Source: Fidelibacterota bacterium (GTDB lineage Bacteria > Fidelibacterota > UBA8477 > JABMPR01). From it: 64,000 nucleotides of DNA. Shown in pieces: positions 18,944 through 28,388 of the stretch. The stretch covers positions 23,000-86,999 of the forward strand of contig JAERTJ010000085.1 of the NCBI GenBank assembly GCA_016844945.1. The letters run 5' to 3'. Made by a program: the position numbers and the translations under genes. Under the pieces are notes generated by a model that saw nothing but the letters and a program-made list of their open reading frames with translations, was not told the DNA's origin and made no database searches. Position 1 is the first letter of the stretch; the number at the start of each line of letters is the position of its first letter.

Positions 18944-20172
18944 TCCAGTAGATACCTCTCTTTACGACACCAGTCCTGAATTTTCTCGTGACTTGAGATG
19001 TCTGCCCAGGTGCTTCCGATGGCATCACGACTTTGTTCCGGCAGCAATTCGAGGCAATAGTCTTGATACCAATCAAATAGATCAACAGAAACCTGTGGGT
19101 GCGTTTTGTCAAGCGTTTCTACCATCGTAAGAATTCCGCCTGCATAATTTCCCATCAGCCGTAGTCCAGCACTGGCTTTTGTGCCATATTTTAGTTTCCA
19201 GCTTTCCATACCACTTGACCTGAATTCGTTAATCCAAATGTTGGCTACCTGAAGCATTTGCTCCTTGTAAGGCTTGACGGTTTCAGTCATCAGGGTTGCC
19301 AATCCAAGCTCACGACCGTTCTTCATGGCTTCTTTTATGCCAGGTGTCATGTACAAGGTGTGTGAGAAATATACCGGCATACGTTCATCACCTGATGCTT
19401 CAATTATCCTGTTAATCAGCTGCTCATCCCAGGGTCCTCTAGTGCTCTTCTTCAGATTCTCTAAGGCTGGATTGGTGATAAACCTGGGGACTCCCTGGCG
19501 AATAACGTGGAAAACATACCAGTTCGTATTCAGGAGTGATCGGTTCACGATTTTTACATCTGGTCGATGACCGAGGATTCGTTGCAGGATCCAACCGGGA
19601 TAGGTGTCATTGTCTCCATTGGTAATTAAGATGGCATTGGGCTCCAGACTCGCTAAGAGATTGAAATTGTAATCCATCACCTCTTCAGATATGCCGCCTC
19701 CCTGGAGGAGACGCTGTAGGGCATTATCCATTTTTTCCATTTCATTTCTGGACAAAAATTCTGTCACCAGATTGAACCAGGGATCCATATAATTCGGATC
19801 AAGTTCTGATGCTCGTACAGTCAACGCCAGGTCACTGTCAGCAGAAGGCATCTTCTGTTCCCGCATCCCTGCCAGATAGAGGAGGGTTGGATTTGCTGGG
19901 TAAGTATTGACACCTTTCATAAGGAGCTGTTTGTATTCAGGATGCCCTGCATAGCGTGCTGCGTACATCCAGTTTGCATACGCATCTTCAGAAGGAAAGA
20001 CCTGATAATAAGCCTCCCATTCCCCTGCGATACGATTGTAAATGGAGTCTGAGTAGACCATCACTCGCTTGCTGACTACATCCTGGGGACGCTCCACCTT
20101 ACGCAGAGTGGATGTATTGTCACCACATGCGACCAACACGACAAGCGACATAAGTAAAAATATTCTAATCAT
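18940..20172 (-). CDS. lipoprotein with TPR-like region and DUF2723-like C-terminal motif
   Basis: Probable start MIRIFLLMSLVVLVACGDN (lipobox) at 20172; contains ILITNGDNDTYPGWILQRILGHRPDVKIVNRSLLNTNWYV; 4-nt overlap with the sigma factor gene. Confidence 0.65.
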   Translation of the reverse strand: MIRIFLLMSLVVLVACGDNTSTLRKVERPQDVVSKRVMVYSDSIYNRIAGEWEAYYQVFPSEDAYANWMYAARYAGHPEYKQLLMKGVNTYPANPTLLYLAGMREQKMPSADSDLALTVRASELDPNYMDPWFNLVTEFLSRNEMEKMDNALQRLLQGGGISEEVMDYNFNLLASLEPNAILITNGDNDTYPGWILQRILGHRPDVKIVNRSLLNTNWYVFHVIRQGVPRFITNPALENLKKSTRGPWDEQLINRIIEASGDERMPVYFSHTLYMTPGIKEAMKNGRELGLATLMTETVKPYKEQMLQVANIWINEFRSSGMESWKLKYGTKASAGLRLMGNYAGGILTMVETLDKTHPQVSVDLFDWYQDYCLELLPEQSRDAIGSTWADISSHEKIQDWCRKERYLLD

Positions 20173-20372
20173 AGAAACCTCCTCGTTCATTGAAATGATT
20201 TGCATCTCCCACCATACCTTAATAGGTCATGAACAGATGAAAAGGTTCACCACTTTTTAAAAATAATTTTATCCGTCCAGACATTCATCAATCAGATAAA
20301 CAGCCTGCTATTCAGGGAGTTCCGAGTGAGAAGTGAGCTCTGGGTTTATCAGGTGGAGTTTACATGTAAATG

Positions 20373-21413
20373 TCATTTCACAGCTGAATCAAGCAGTCGA
20401 ATGGTTCCATGGTTGGCATCAAGCTCAGCTTCTACACCCAGGGGAATGGTAAACTTATTCGATATGTGACCGATCATTGCCCCGCGGTAGGCTGGGATTC
20501 CAAGTGGTTTGATATGATCATCCAGCACCTCCTCAAGGGTAAAAGAGCTATAGCCGCTATCTGCATCACAATCCGTGCATTTCCCAAAAATGAACCCGGC
20601 AATCTGATCCAGGACTCCTGCCAGCTTCAGTTGGGTCATCATCCTATCAATTCTGTAAATGCCTTCGCCGACATCCTCAATAAACAGGATATGCCCACGC
20701 CAGTCAGGTAAATATGTGGATCCCATGATAGCAGTAATAACAGTCAAGTTTCCGCCAACCAGTTTTCCACGAACCTTTCCAGGCGTAATGGTATGCACTC
20801 TGTCTTTTACCTGGGTCAGGTTATCACCTATATCATCAGGATTTTTAAAAGTAATGGCTTCACCTTCAAAGAGTAGTCGCTTGACGTAGTCTACGGTAAA
20901 TTCATTCCAACCGGAACGACCAGAGGGTCCGTGAAAGGTGATGAGACCCGTTTTAGCATAGATCGCTACAAGTAGTGCAGTAACATCGCTAAATCCCATG
21001 ATGATCTTTGGGTTATTTTTAATCAACTCATAATCCAGAAGGGGCAAGAGACGCGCACAACCCCAACCACCGATAAAGGTGAGAATGGCATCGATACCTC
21101 TATTCTTGAACATTTTGTTAATTGCCCCTGCACGATCTTCATCTCGACCCGCCAGGTAGCCCCACCGGTCCATAGCGTGTTCATCCACAGACAGTTTTAG
21201 ATCAAGCGCAGCCAGGGTCTCTTCAATGATGTTCAATTTATCACGACTTCTGGTAATCCCAGCCGGACTTACAAGACCAATGGTATCACCTGGTTTAAGA
21301 CGTGAGGGTTTAATACTACCATCTGTTGTGAGTGCTAAGCCAGGAGTGGTACTTGCCAGTCCCAAAGCGCTAAGACCCAAGAGTTGTATCATTTCCCGCC
21401 GATCAATAATCAT
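20373..21413 (-). CDS. LD-carboxypeptidase (peptidase family S66)
   Basis: 346 aa; LKPGDTIGLVSPAG, IMGFSDVTALL, GKLVGGNLTVI motifs; N-terminal RREMIQLLGLSALGLA signal. Confidence 0.9.
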   Translation of the reverse strand: MIIDRREMIQLLGLSALGLASTTPGLALTTDGSIKPSRLKPGDTIGLVSPAGITRSRDKLNIIEETLAALDLKLSVDEHAMDRWGYLAGRDEDRAGAINKMFKNRGIDAILTFIGGWGCARLLPLLDYELIKNNPKIIMGFSDVTALLVAIYAKTGLITFHGPSGRSGWNEFTVDYVKRLLFEGEAITFKNPDDIGDNLTQVKDRVHTITPGKVRGKLVGGNLTVITAIMGSTYLPDWRGHILFIEDVGEGIYRIDRMMTQLKLAGVLDQIAGFIFGKCTDCDADSGYSSFTLEEVLDDHIKPLGIPAYRGAMIGHISNKFTIPLGVEAELDANHGTIRLLDSAVK

Positions 21414-21789
21414 CTCTAATTTTTCCTTTTCAATGATTCACATGAAGATTCTGAATGATTCTAATTACGACTGAACTACTATTTTTGTCAGGATTACCTC
21501 TTAACCCAAGTTAAGGATACCTGATTATGTTTCAACTTTAAACATGATTGGGATCCATTTTTCAACCATACAAATCCAATGGATTGGCTTTAATCTGCTT
21601 ATGATTATGTGGCAAACCGCTCTAAAAGTATTTTCAATTGAATTGAAATATTGTGTAAATTGTTGTTTACTTTCAAGTATCATAGTCCATATTCATGAGG
21701 ATAGTCAGAAATGTCCAAGCGGACGGAAATGCTTTTTGCAGATGATATGTAAAAAAGCCTGGCTGAAAAAGAGCCACCAATAGAGTGGT

Positions 21790-22023
21790 ATGTTTAAGAA
21801 AGAGGTACAAATGACTGATCAACTAGTCAACGGCGTGGTCAAATGGTTTAACGATTCAAAAGGCTACGGTTTTATTCAGCAGGAAGACGGTCCAGACGTA
21901 TTCGTGCATTATCGCGCAATCAACGGTTCAGGACATGTGTCATTGAAAGAAGGACAAAACGTTACTTTGAATGTCACTCAGGGCGAAAAAGGTCCACAGG
22001 CAGAGAACGTAACTGCTGTATAA
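21790..22023 (+). CDS. cold shock protein (CspA family)
   Basis: [33 protein letters not shown]1/RNP2 motifs. The internal [13 protein letters not shown] start is probably the real one. Confidence 0.95.
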   Translation: MFKKEVQMTDQLVNGVVKWFNDSKGYGFIQQEDGPDVFVHYRAINGSGHVSLKEGQNVTLNVTQGEKGPQAENVTAV

Positions 22024-22049
22024 TTCTTTACTAAAAAGAATTTACAAAG

Positions 22050-22082
22050 CGCCGACCTCCCAGGAGTGTCGGCGTTTTTTTT
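22050..22082 (+). terminator. rho-independent terminator of the csp gene
   Basis: CGCCGAC-ctcccaggagt-GTCGGCG followed by T8. Confidence 0.88.
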
Positions 22083-22162
22083 ACCCTGAACCACAGAATC
22101 ACCCACCCCATCAAATAGAAAAGTGAATGACCCCAGCCAAGCCCAGGGTTTAGATGGCTTGA

Positions 22163-23173
22163 TCAATGTGTAGAATTGAATTCAGGAGTAGTGCCCTGAA
22201 TAAACCTATCGTAGCACTCCTCCCCAAAGTATGTATACCCTCTACTCTCCTCATGAGTCCCGAATAACATTGAATGGATAAACCCATTGAGTCTGACTTG
22301 CTCCGTATGAAATATTTCTCTCCCCGGGTTCTTCTTCAGAATGATGAGAACCTGATCATCCATTGATTGGTATTTGATCAGATCTGCCCCTTCAGTTTTG
22401 GTCATGGGGTGGTTGATAGCTAATTCCCGCCGCATCATTTTTGTTCGATACCACGTGCCCCCTGTGGCACTGACAAAGGGTTTTCCTTTGTATAAGGCGA
22501 TGCTATCATTGTAGGCAAAGGCGACCAGCTTGTTGGATGCATCTTGTTTTAGCCAAGCATCAAGCTTGAGTCCAATATCCGTTGTATAACCATAATCACT
22601 GTCGATAAACACAAGCCGATCCAGCCACTGTGGAATACTGTCCCGGGTATCAATAAAGCCATTGATAAAACTACCACCCCCGCTATGAGAGTTCAGGGTC
22701 AAACTAGCTGCTGGGTACATCGACCGCAGAGTGTCCACCACTTTTGTGATACGGGCACCATAATCCTCATGGGACCTTTTCCAGGCTGGCCAACTCAGTT
22801 TTGGCGCCTCCAGATAGGCTACGGAATAGCTTTCACAAGTCTGATCTCGTAACCATCGTGTCTGTGCATCGATGTATTGGATATGGAAATGCCAGTCATC
22901 CACATCATTCTTCAGCTTCCCCATCGTCTTCTCGATTGAATTTCCATTTGGGAGGGCATAGAGGATCAGGTTTTGTGTTTTTGATCGTGAGATGCCATCA
23001 TTCAGGACAATCCTGATGCTATCCAATAGATAGAATTCGTGGTAGGTGATATCAGTATTATTGCTTTCGGTGGAAATGTTTTCAACAGGAGTAGCGTTTT
23101 TCACGGGTTGACACCCTACCATAAAAATCATTCCCATGACAACAAACAGGTAAAGGTGAAGTTTCATGAACAT
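22163..23173 (-). CDS. lipoprotein with alpha/beta-hydrolase-like features
   Basis: Lipobox FMVGCQPV; possible nucleophile elbow LNSHSGGGSF. Confidence 0.5.
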   Translation of the reverse strand: MFMKLHLYLFVVMGMIFMVGCQPVKNATPVENISTESNNTDITYHEFYLLDSIRIVLNDGISRSKTQNLILYALPNGNSIEKTMGKLKNDVDDWHFHIQYIDAQTRWLRDQTCESYSVAYLEAPKLSWPAWKRSHEDYGARITKVVDTLRSMYPAASLTLNSHSGGGSFINGFIDTRDSIPQWLDRLVFIDSDYGYTTDIGLKLDAWLKQDASNKLVAFAYNDSIALYKGKPFVSATGGTWYRTKMMRRELAINHPMTKTEGADLIKYQSMDDQVLIILKKNPGREIFHTEQVRLNGFIHSMLFGTHEESRGYTYFGEECYDRFIQGTTPEFNSTH

Positions 23174-23229
23174 AGTTTAAGATGCCCTCAGATGTCAGCT
23201 AGTTAGTTTCTTTCGCAAAAGGTTTATGC

Positions 23230-23922
23230 TCAGTCGAGCAAAAAGTATATCCCACTCAGGATAAGCAGTACACCTACAGATCTTCTAATATAGGACTGTA
23301 TGGTTGAGTTATCAGACCACTTCTTTATGCGAATAAATTGGGTGGATAAGGTACCCCCTAATACTATGATACCCGCATGCCCTACACCAAAAGCCAGAAT
23401 CAAAATAATAGCCTTCAGTATAGATTCATCAGCCACCTGGAATACCGTTGTGAGCACGGGCGCCAGAAAGGCAAAAGTGCATGGACCTAATCCAATTCCA
23501 AAGACAAGCCCAAGCAAGAAAGCGCCACCTGATCCAGCTCTATCGATTTTCATAGTGAAACCACCCATCCAGTCCATTTTAAAGATGTCAAGCAGATAGA
23601 GTCCAAATGAAATCAGCAGCAATGCGACCAGCCAGGTCGCCCAAGCCCCAACATCACCTATCATCCTCCCCATGTAGGCCGTGATAATGCCTATGATGGA
23701 AATGGTAAAGAGGACACCGCTGGCAAAGATGAAGGACAAGAAAGAGGTTGATGTTGTTGAAGATTTATTTTGTCGAGAGATATAACCGATCACAAGGGGT
23801 ATACTTGAAAGATGACAAGGACTGAGAACAATACTCAGGACGCCCCATAAACCTGCTGCCAGAACAGCAATCCAATATTGACCTTGGACAGCTTCGGTCA
23901 GGAGTTCGAATAGCTCAGTCAC
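23230..23922 (-). CDS. cytochrome c biogenesis protein, CcdA/DsbD transmembrane family
   Basis: 230 aa; LWGVLSIVLSPCHLSSIPLVIGYI and GLVFGIGLGPCTFAFLAPV paired Cys TM motifs. Confidence 0.85.
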   Translation of the reverse strand: MTELFELLTEAVQGQYWIAVLAAGLWGVLSIVLSPCHLSSIPLVIGYISRQNKSSTTSTSFLSFIFASGVLFTISIIGIITAYMGRMIGDVGAWATWLVALLLISFGLYLLDIFKMDWMGGFTMKIDRAGSGGAFLLGLVFGIGLGPCTFAFLAPVLTTVFQVADESILKAIILILAFGVGHAGIIVLGGTLSTQFIRIKKWSDNSTIQSYIRRSVGVLLILSGIYFLLD

Positions 23923-24341
23923 AATGTTAAATCGCCTGGAACTGGACTGACGCCATTCGCCTGGAGAAATGCATCAATATCATGTTCAGCAAAATAGCCT
24001 TCATGCCGAAACAGCTCGTTCCCACTCGCATCAAGAAATATTTGAGTTGGAATCATACGGATTTGATAGGCCTCAGCATAATGCTTCTGGTCTTCCCGCC
24101 ATACATCATAAAAGATGACTTCAACATCTTCACCATAGCGTTTGTCTATGGATGCCATTACGGGTTGCATCTGTTTACAGGGAATACATTTTTTAGAGCC
24201 TAGCTCCAGAAAGGTAATCTTGGCCTCTGGCAGGTTAGCATTACCAGCTGTTTCATGAACTTTTTGCTCCACTTTTGATGTGCAACAGTTCAAAATATAG
24301 AGCATTGAGAATAATTGGAGGGCTAGCTTCAACCTATTCAT
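23919..24341 (-). CDS. thioredoxin-family lipoprotein
   Basis: Likely start MNRLKLALQLF at 24341 (ORF track start is 24404); KKCIPCKQMQPVM CxxC motif; signal ends in NCC. Confidence 0.8.
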   Translation of the reverse strand: MNRLKLALQLFSMLYILNCCTSKVEQKVHETAGNANLPEAKITFLELGSKKCIPCKQMQPVMASIDKRYGEDVEVIFYDVWREDQKHYAEAYQIRMIPTQIFLDASGNELFRHEGYFAEHDIDAFLQANGVSPVPGDLTL

Positions 24342-24573
24342 GAGCAAGCCATTCAGCAAGTTGCTGGTCGCTGGGTATACGACCGGAACTTTTGACCTCA
24401 CCATTGATGATGAGACCAGGGGTCATTAGAATATCATAGTTCAACATTTCACTGAGATCTGTGATTTTCTCGACCACAACATCTTCAAGCCCCTGTTGAT
24501 CAACATATTCAATTACTTTTTGTTCAAGACGATTGCATTTCGGGCAGCCAGAGCCCAGGATTTTTATATTCAT
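24334..24573 (-). CDS. small redox-active disulfide/thioredoxin-like protein
   Basis: 79 aa; MNIKILGSGCPKCNRLEQKV CxxC; overlaps the next gene by 8 nt. Confidence 0.85.
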   Translation of the reverse strand: MNIKILGSGCPKCNRLEQKVIEYVDQQGLEDVVVEKITDLSEMLNYDILMTPGLIINGEVKSSGRIPSDQQLAEWLAHE

Positions 24574-24715
24574 TTTCTTTCCCCGCTTTCATGAATTGAA
24601 GAGCAGAGATGATGCCAAAATTGGCACCGGTAGTCATTTTGTCATTTGGATTATTGATGCAATGTCATCGATCACATATAGATCAATATCAAAAGGCAGC
24701 TGTGGGATGTGACTT

Positions 24716-25429
24716 CTATGGTGTCTGATTCCTCTGAGGTTGATAATTCTTATCCTGGGTCATCAACCATTGATCAAATCTGAAGCCATCTTCTCTGACT
24801 GAGAACATGATGGTATGGTGCCCGGCTTCCAGAATGTTCAGCTTGATGGTGTTGGGTGTACCGCAGTGATTCTCCTCTACCCGTTGTGCCGAAGACCAGG
24901 TCCACTGGTTCTTACCTTCACACCACTGAACACGGGCAGAAGATTCTGGCCAATACCCGTCGATACCAACATGGACACCATTGTCCTCAGTGCCAGTTGA
25001 ATAACAACTGACCCAGACATAGTAAAGCCCAGGGGTATTGAAATAAGTTTTGTAGGATAGAATGCTGCCTGTCCCTGACTCAGGGAAAAAGTTCGTTCCG
25101 ATAATTAACTCATCATCATGAGTAATCCGTGTGTCTGGAGAAACAATCATATATTCGCTGTTGCTGGCTGTCATCCCAATCGAATCATTTTGTACGCTGA
25201 TCCATTGACGGGGTGTACCATTGTTATCATTAGAATGAAAGGCTTCGGCTTCAACCTGGATGAATGCATCTGTTTCAACAACAACACTAGAGTTGTCAAT
25301 GGAAGGTACTCCAGGTAGAACTATCGCACTTTGTTCTTGGGGTGGAATAGAAACACAGGCGATTAGGAAAAGCACAAACCAGAGCATGATGGACAAATTT
25401 ACTATTATTTTTTGATCCTTTAGATGCAT
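24716..25429 (-). CDS. lipoprotein with carbohydrate-binding-module-like region
   Basis: LIACVSIPP lipobox; IQVEAEAFHSNDNNG... then GLYYVWVSCYSTG...HTIMFSVREDGFRFDQWLM pattern resembles CBM6/35-like domains. Confidence 0.5.
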   Translation of the reverse strand: MHLKDQKIIVNLSIMLWFVLFLIACVSIPPQEQSAIVLPGVPSIDNSSVVVETDAFIQVEAEAFHSNDNNGTPRQWISVQNDSIGMTASNSEYMIVSPDTRITHDDELIIGTNFFPESGTGSILSYKTYFNTPGLYYVWVSCYSTGTEDNGVHVGIDGYWPESSARVQWCEGKNQWTWSSAQRVEENHCGTPNTIKLNILEAGHHTIMFSVREDGFRFDQWLMTQDKNYQPQRNQTP

Positions 25430-25669
25430 GGTCGTGACCCCATATTGATGTCTGGCTGTTAAAGATTCGCACTCTGATAGTGCCTAACGGGCGAATCAGA
25501 GACGGGAAGAAGCTATCATAATTATCAATATTATGCAATCCTACACAGCTTTTACACAAGAAGACACCATCATTACGTTTTAGTACAATGATTCTGAAAG
25601 CTTTAAATCCTTTTGAACCGGTATAAAGGAATTATTTTCAGGTTTAATTATAGTCAAGGATAATTCAGC

Positions 25670-26701
25670 ATGAATAAAATTACAATACAGGATGTAGCAA
25701 AGAAAGCGGGAGTCTCAAAAGGAACAGTTTCTGCAGTAATTAATGGGAAAAATTCTGTGAAAGTCTCCACCCGGGAACGGGTTCGCGATGTCATGCTTGA
25801 ATTGAATTTTCGTCCCAAAGGTCAGGCTAGAAATCTCAAGTCTCAAAGCATCGATCAAAGTATTGGGCTCATAATCCGTGAACTAGACTCGCCCTTCAAT
25901 ACAGTCCTGGCCAATGGAGTAAAAGATCAGGCAAACTCAAAAGGCTATATCGAGTTTATCTCAAGTTCTGAATCAGATCACGAAAAAGAGAAACACATCA
26001 CCGAACTATTGGTCTCCAAAGATATCAAGGGTGCTATAATTTCACCTACTATCAATGAAAAAATAGAGATAGGACATTTCTTCCGTTTGAAATTGCTAAA
26101 CTATCCATTTGTATTGCTGCGTGAGGTTCCCGGCTTACAAGCGAATGTGGTGGCTATTGATTACCCACAAGCATCTATGCAGGCCGTTAAGTATCTGATT
26201 AAGACAGGGCACAAAAACATTATTCATTTCTCGGGACCTGAATATTCAGCCCACAGCTATGATCGAATCAATGGTTTTAGAAATGCTTTTAGCGAGAGTA
26301 GTCTCATCTTTAATGAAAGTCTGATTATCCCTTGTGGATCATACTTCCAAGATGGATTGACTGCGGGTCTTAAATATTTTAAAAACATATCAAAAACCAA
26401 CTTCCCCATGGCAGTTGTATGCTACAATGATATTAGCGCACTGGGTTTAATCGCAGCGTTGCATAAATTGGAAATCCAGATCCCAAATCAGGTCTCAATT
26501 ATTGGACACGATGATATAGAACTAGCCAAACAATGGTCTCCAGCACTTACAACGATGCACTCACCTCAACATGATTTGGGGATGAAAGCCACAGAGGTAT
26601 TGATTCGGCATATTGAGGCAAAATCTATACTTGCTGCTGAGACACATATATTTAATGCTGAATTGCGAGTCAGGGAGAGCACTCTGGACCTTACTCAGTA
26701 A
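25670..26701 (+). CDS. LacI-family transcriptional regulator
   Basis: MNKITIQDVAKKAGVSKGTVSAVINGKNSVKVSTRERV HTH and periplasmic-binding-like effector domain. Confidence 0.95.
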   Translation: MNKITIQDVAKKAGVSKGTVSAVINGKNSVKVSTRERVRDVMLELNFRPKGQARNLKSQSIDQSIGLIIRELDSPFNTVLANGVKDQANSKGYIEFISSSESDHEKEKHITELLVSKDIKGAIISPTINEKIEIGHFFRLKLLNYPFVLLREVPGLQANVVAIDYPQASMQAVKYLIKTGHKNIIHFSGPEYSAHSYDRINGFRNAFSESSLIFNESLIIPCGSYFQDGLTAGLKYFKNISKTNFPMAVVCYNDISALGLIAALHKLEIQIPNQVSIIGHDDIELAKQWSPALTTMHSPQHDLGMKATEVLIRHIEAKSILAAETHIFNAELRVRESTLDLTQ

Positions 26702-26802
26702 TTCCCACTATCGTCTACACTACAGATTGGTAGTAAGATACTTGGTCAGCTTTAGTAAACGATGGGAGTGAGGCAGTCTAATGAACGAGGGATAGCGGGT
26801 TC

Positions 26803-27534
26803 TTACTTTGGCTTATAGCCTATATCAACAAGCAGGTTTTTGGATTTTCTTGCTTCACCAACTAAAGCATCGCAACGCTCATTCTCAGCATTACCAGCGT
26901 GACCTTTCACCCAACGAAAATCCACTTTATGCTCTTTTACCAGCGGGAGGAGCTGTTTCCACAAGTCTACATTTTCAGGTCTTTGGCCATCTGATTTTTT
27001 CCAACCCCGTTTCATCCAACCATAAACCCAGCGTTTGGTTATAGAATCTACAACATACTTGGAGTCAGTATGGAGGATCACATCAGAAGGTTCATTCAAC
27101 GCTCTTAGGGCAACGATCACTCCCATCATTTCCATACGGTTGTTGGTGGTTAGTTTATATCCAGCAAATAGTTCTTTCCGCTTTGCACCTCTTTGAAGAA
27201 CAATGCCATACCCCCCGACTCCTGGATTCGGGGAAGCCCCGCCATCCGTATGAATAATAATTTTGCCGTTGGAGTTGGACTGCTGGGATCGAGAAGCATG
27301 TTCAGCTTTCACAATATGGTCCTTGATGAGATCAATGAGATGTTCAGCCACCGGTTCTTTAGCAGCTACCACGCATTCCCTCAACCAGGCAATGGCTGCT
27401 GTCTGATCAGGAAAACTTTTGTATTTAGCACCTTTAAATCCTTTTACCTGCTCAGAGGCTTCATCCCAGGACGTAAAAAGACCAGGGTGATGTCCCTGGA
27501 ACACGGCATAGATTTTTTTGGCTTTGGCAGTCAA
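26803..27534 (-). CDS. rnhA: ribonuclease HI with N-terminal hybrid-binding (viroplasmin-like) domain
   Basis: KKIYAVFQGHHPGLFTSWDEASEQVKGFKGAKYKSF plus IHTDGGASPNPGVGGYGIVL, MEMMGVIVAL, HTDSKYVVDSI, WVKGHAGNAENERCD. Confidence 0.95.
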   Translation of the reverse strand: MTAKAKKIYAVFQGHHPGLFTSWDEASEQVKGFKGAKYKSFPDQTAAIAWLRECVVAAKEPVAEHLIDLIKDHIVKAEHASRSQQSNSNGKIIIHTDGGASPNPGVGGYGIVLQRGAKRKELFAGYKLTTNNRMEMMGVIVALRALNEPSDVILHTDSKYVVDSITKRWVYGWMKRGWKKSDGQRPENVDLWKQLLPLVKEHKVDFRWVKGHAGNAENERCDALVGEARKSKNLLVDIGYKPK

Positions 27535-27574
27535 AAAGGGAGGCGATTATTTTTAATCTGTGTGGTCTTTAAAT

Positions 27575-28237
27575 TCACCACAGGAATTTGAACAGAATAA
27601 AGACTGCTCCAAGTATAAATAATGCCCCAAAAAATCGATTGTAATGCAAGACGAAGACGTCAAAACCATTATTCATTTTTTCCAGAGGCAAGAGCAGCAT
27701 TCGAGTTGAGACCCATTTATTCATTTTACCATTGATATTCCTCACCAATTCAGGTTTTACGGCAAGGGTAATCCACATAGGTATACCAAGAATAATCGTA
27801 ACCAGCAAAAACCATTTGAGTGATTCCAGCAAAATTCCAATGGTTACCCCTGCTGCCTGATCATCGGAGAATGCCATGATCTGATCACTGGTGGGAATGC
27901 GAGTCAGCACCAGGTACAGTCCAATTATCGATAAAATGACCATGGTGGTTCCAATGATGACATGATGTGAAAAATAGAAGGAGTCTGTTTCTCGGATTAT
28001 ATCCAGCGGTTTGGTGCTCTTTCTACCAGAATACCACTTATTCCCACTTTTACTCATTTGGGCTATCAGATCAGGTTTTACAAAAAGTAGAATGCCGATG
28101 ATTAGGGCTACGAATCCGCCAACAATGAAAAAGAGTCGAATCATTTCCAGATACATTTCATACATGATGAACCTCCCACAATTATCAACACCCAAAGTTT
28201 TTATGATCGTGATAAAGTAATTATATGCTGCATACAA
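27575..28237 (-). CDS. hypothetical integral membrane protein
   Basis: 220 aa with 4-5 hydrophobic segments; start uncertain. Confidence 0.5.
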   Translation of the reverse strand: MYAAYNYFITIIKTLGVDNCGRFIMYEMYLEMIRLFFIVGGFVALIIGILLFVKPDLIAQMSKSGNKWYSGRKSTKPLDIIRETDSFYFSHHVIIGTTMVILSIIGLYLVLTRIPTSDQIMAFSDDQAAGVTIGILLESLKWFLLVTIILGIPMWITLAVKPELVRNINGKMNKWVSTRMLLLPLEKMNNGFDVFVLHYNRFFGALFILGAVFILFKFLW

Positions 28238-28388
28238 TCCAACGGCTTGCTTTAATTCAATTTAAAGGTGTGTTACTGATATTTTTTCATTGTAAACAGC
28301 AGCATTAGAATGCATCCTGCACGCGCTTTTTTAACTGCTTAATTTTTGTGGTGTTTCGGTTGATAATTACACCCTTGAAAGGATAGAC

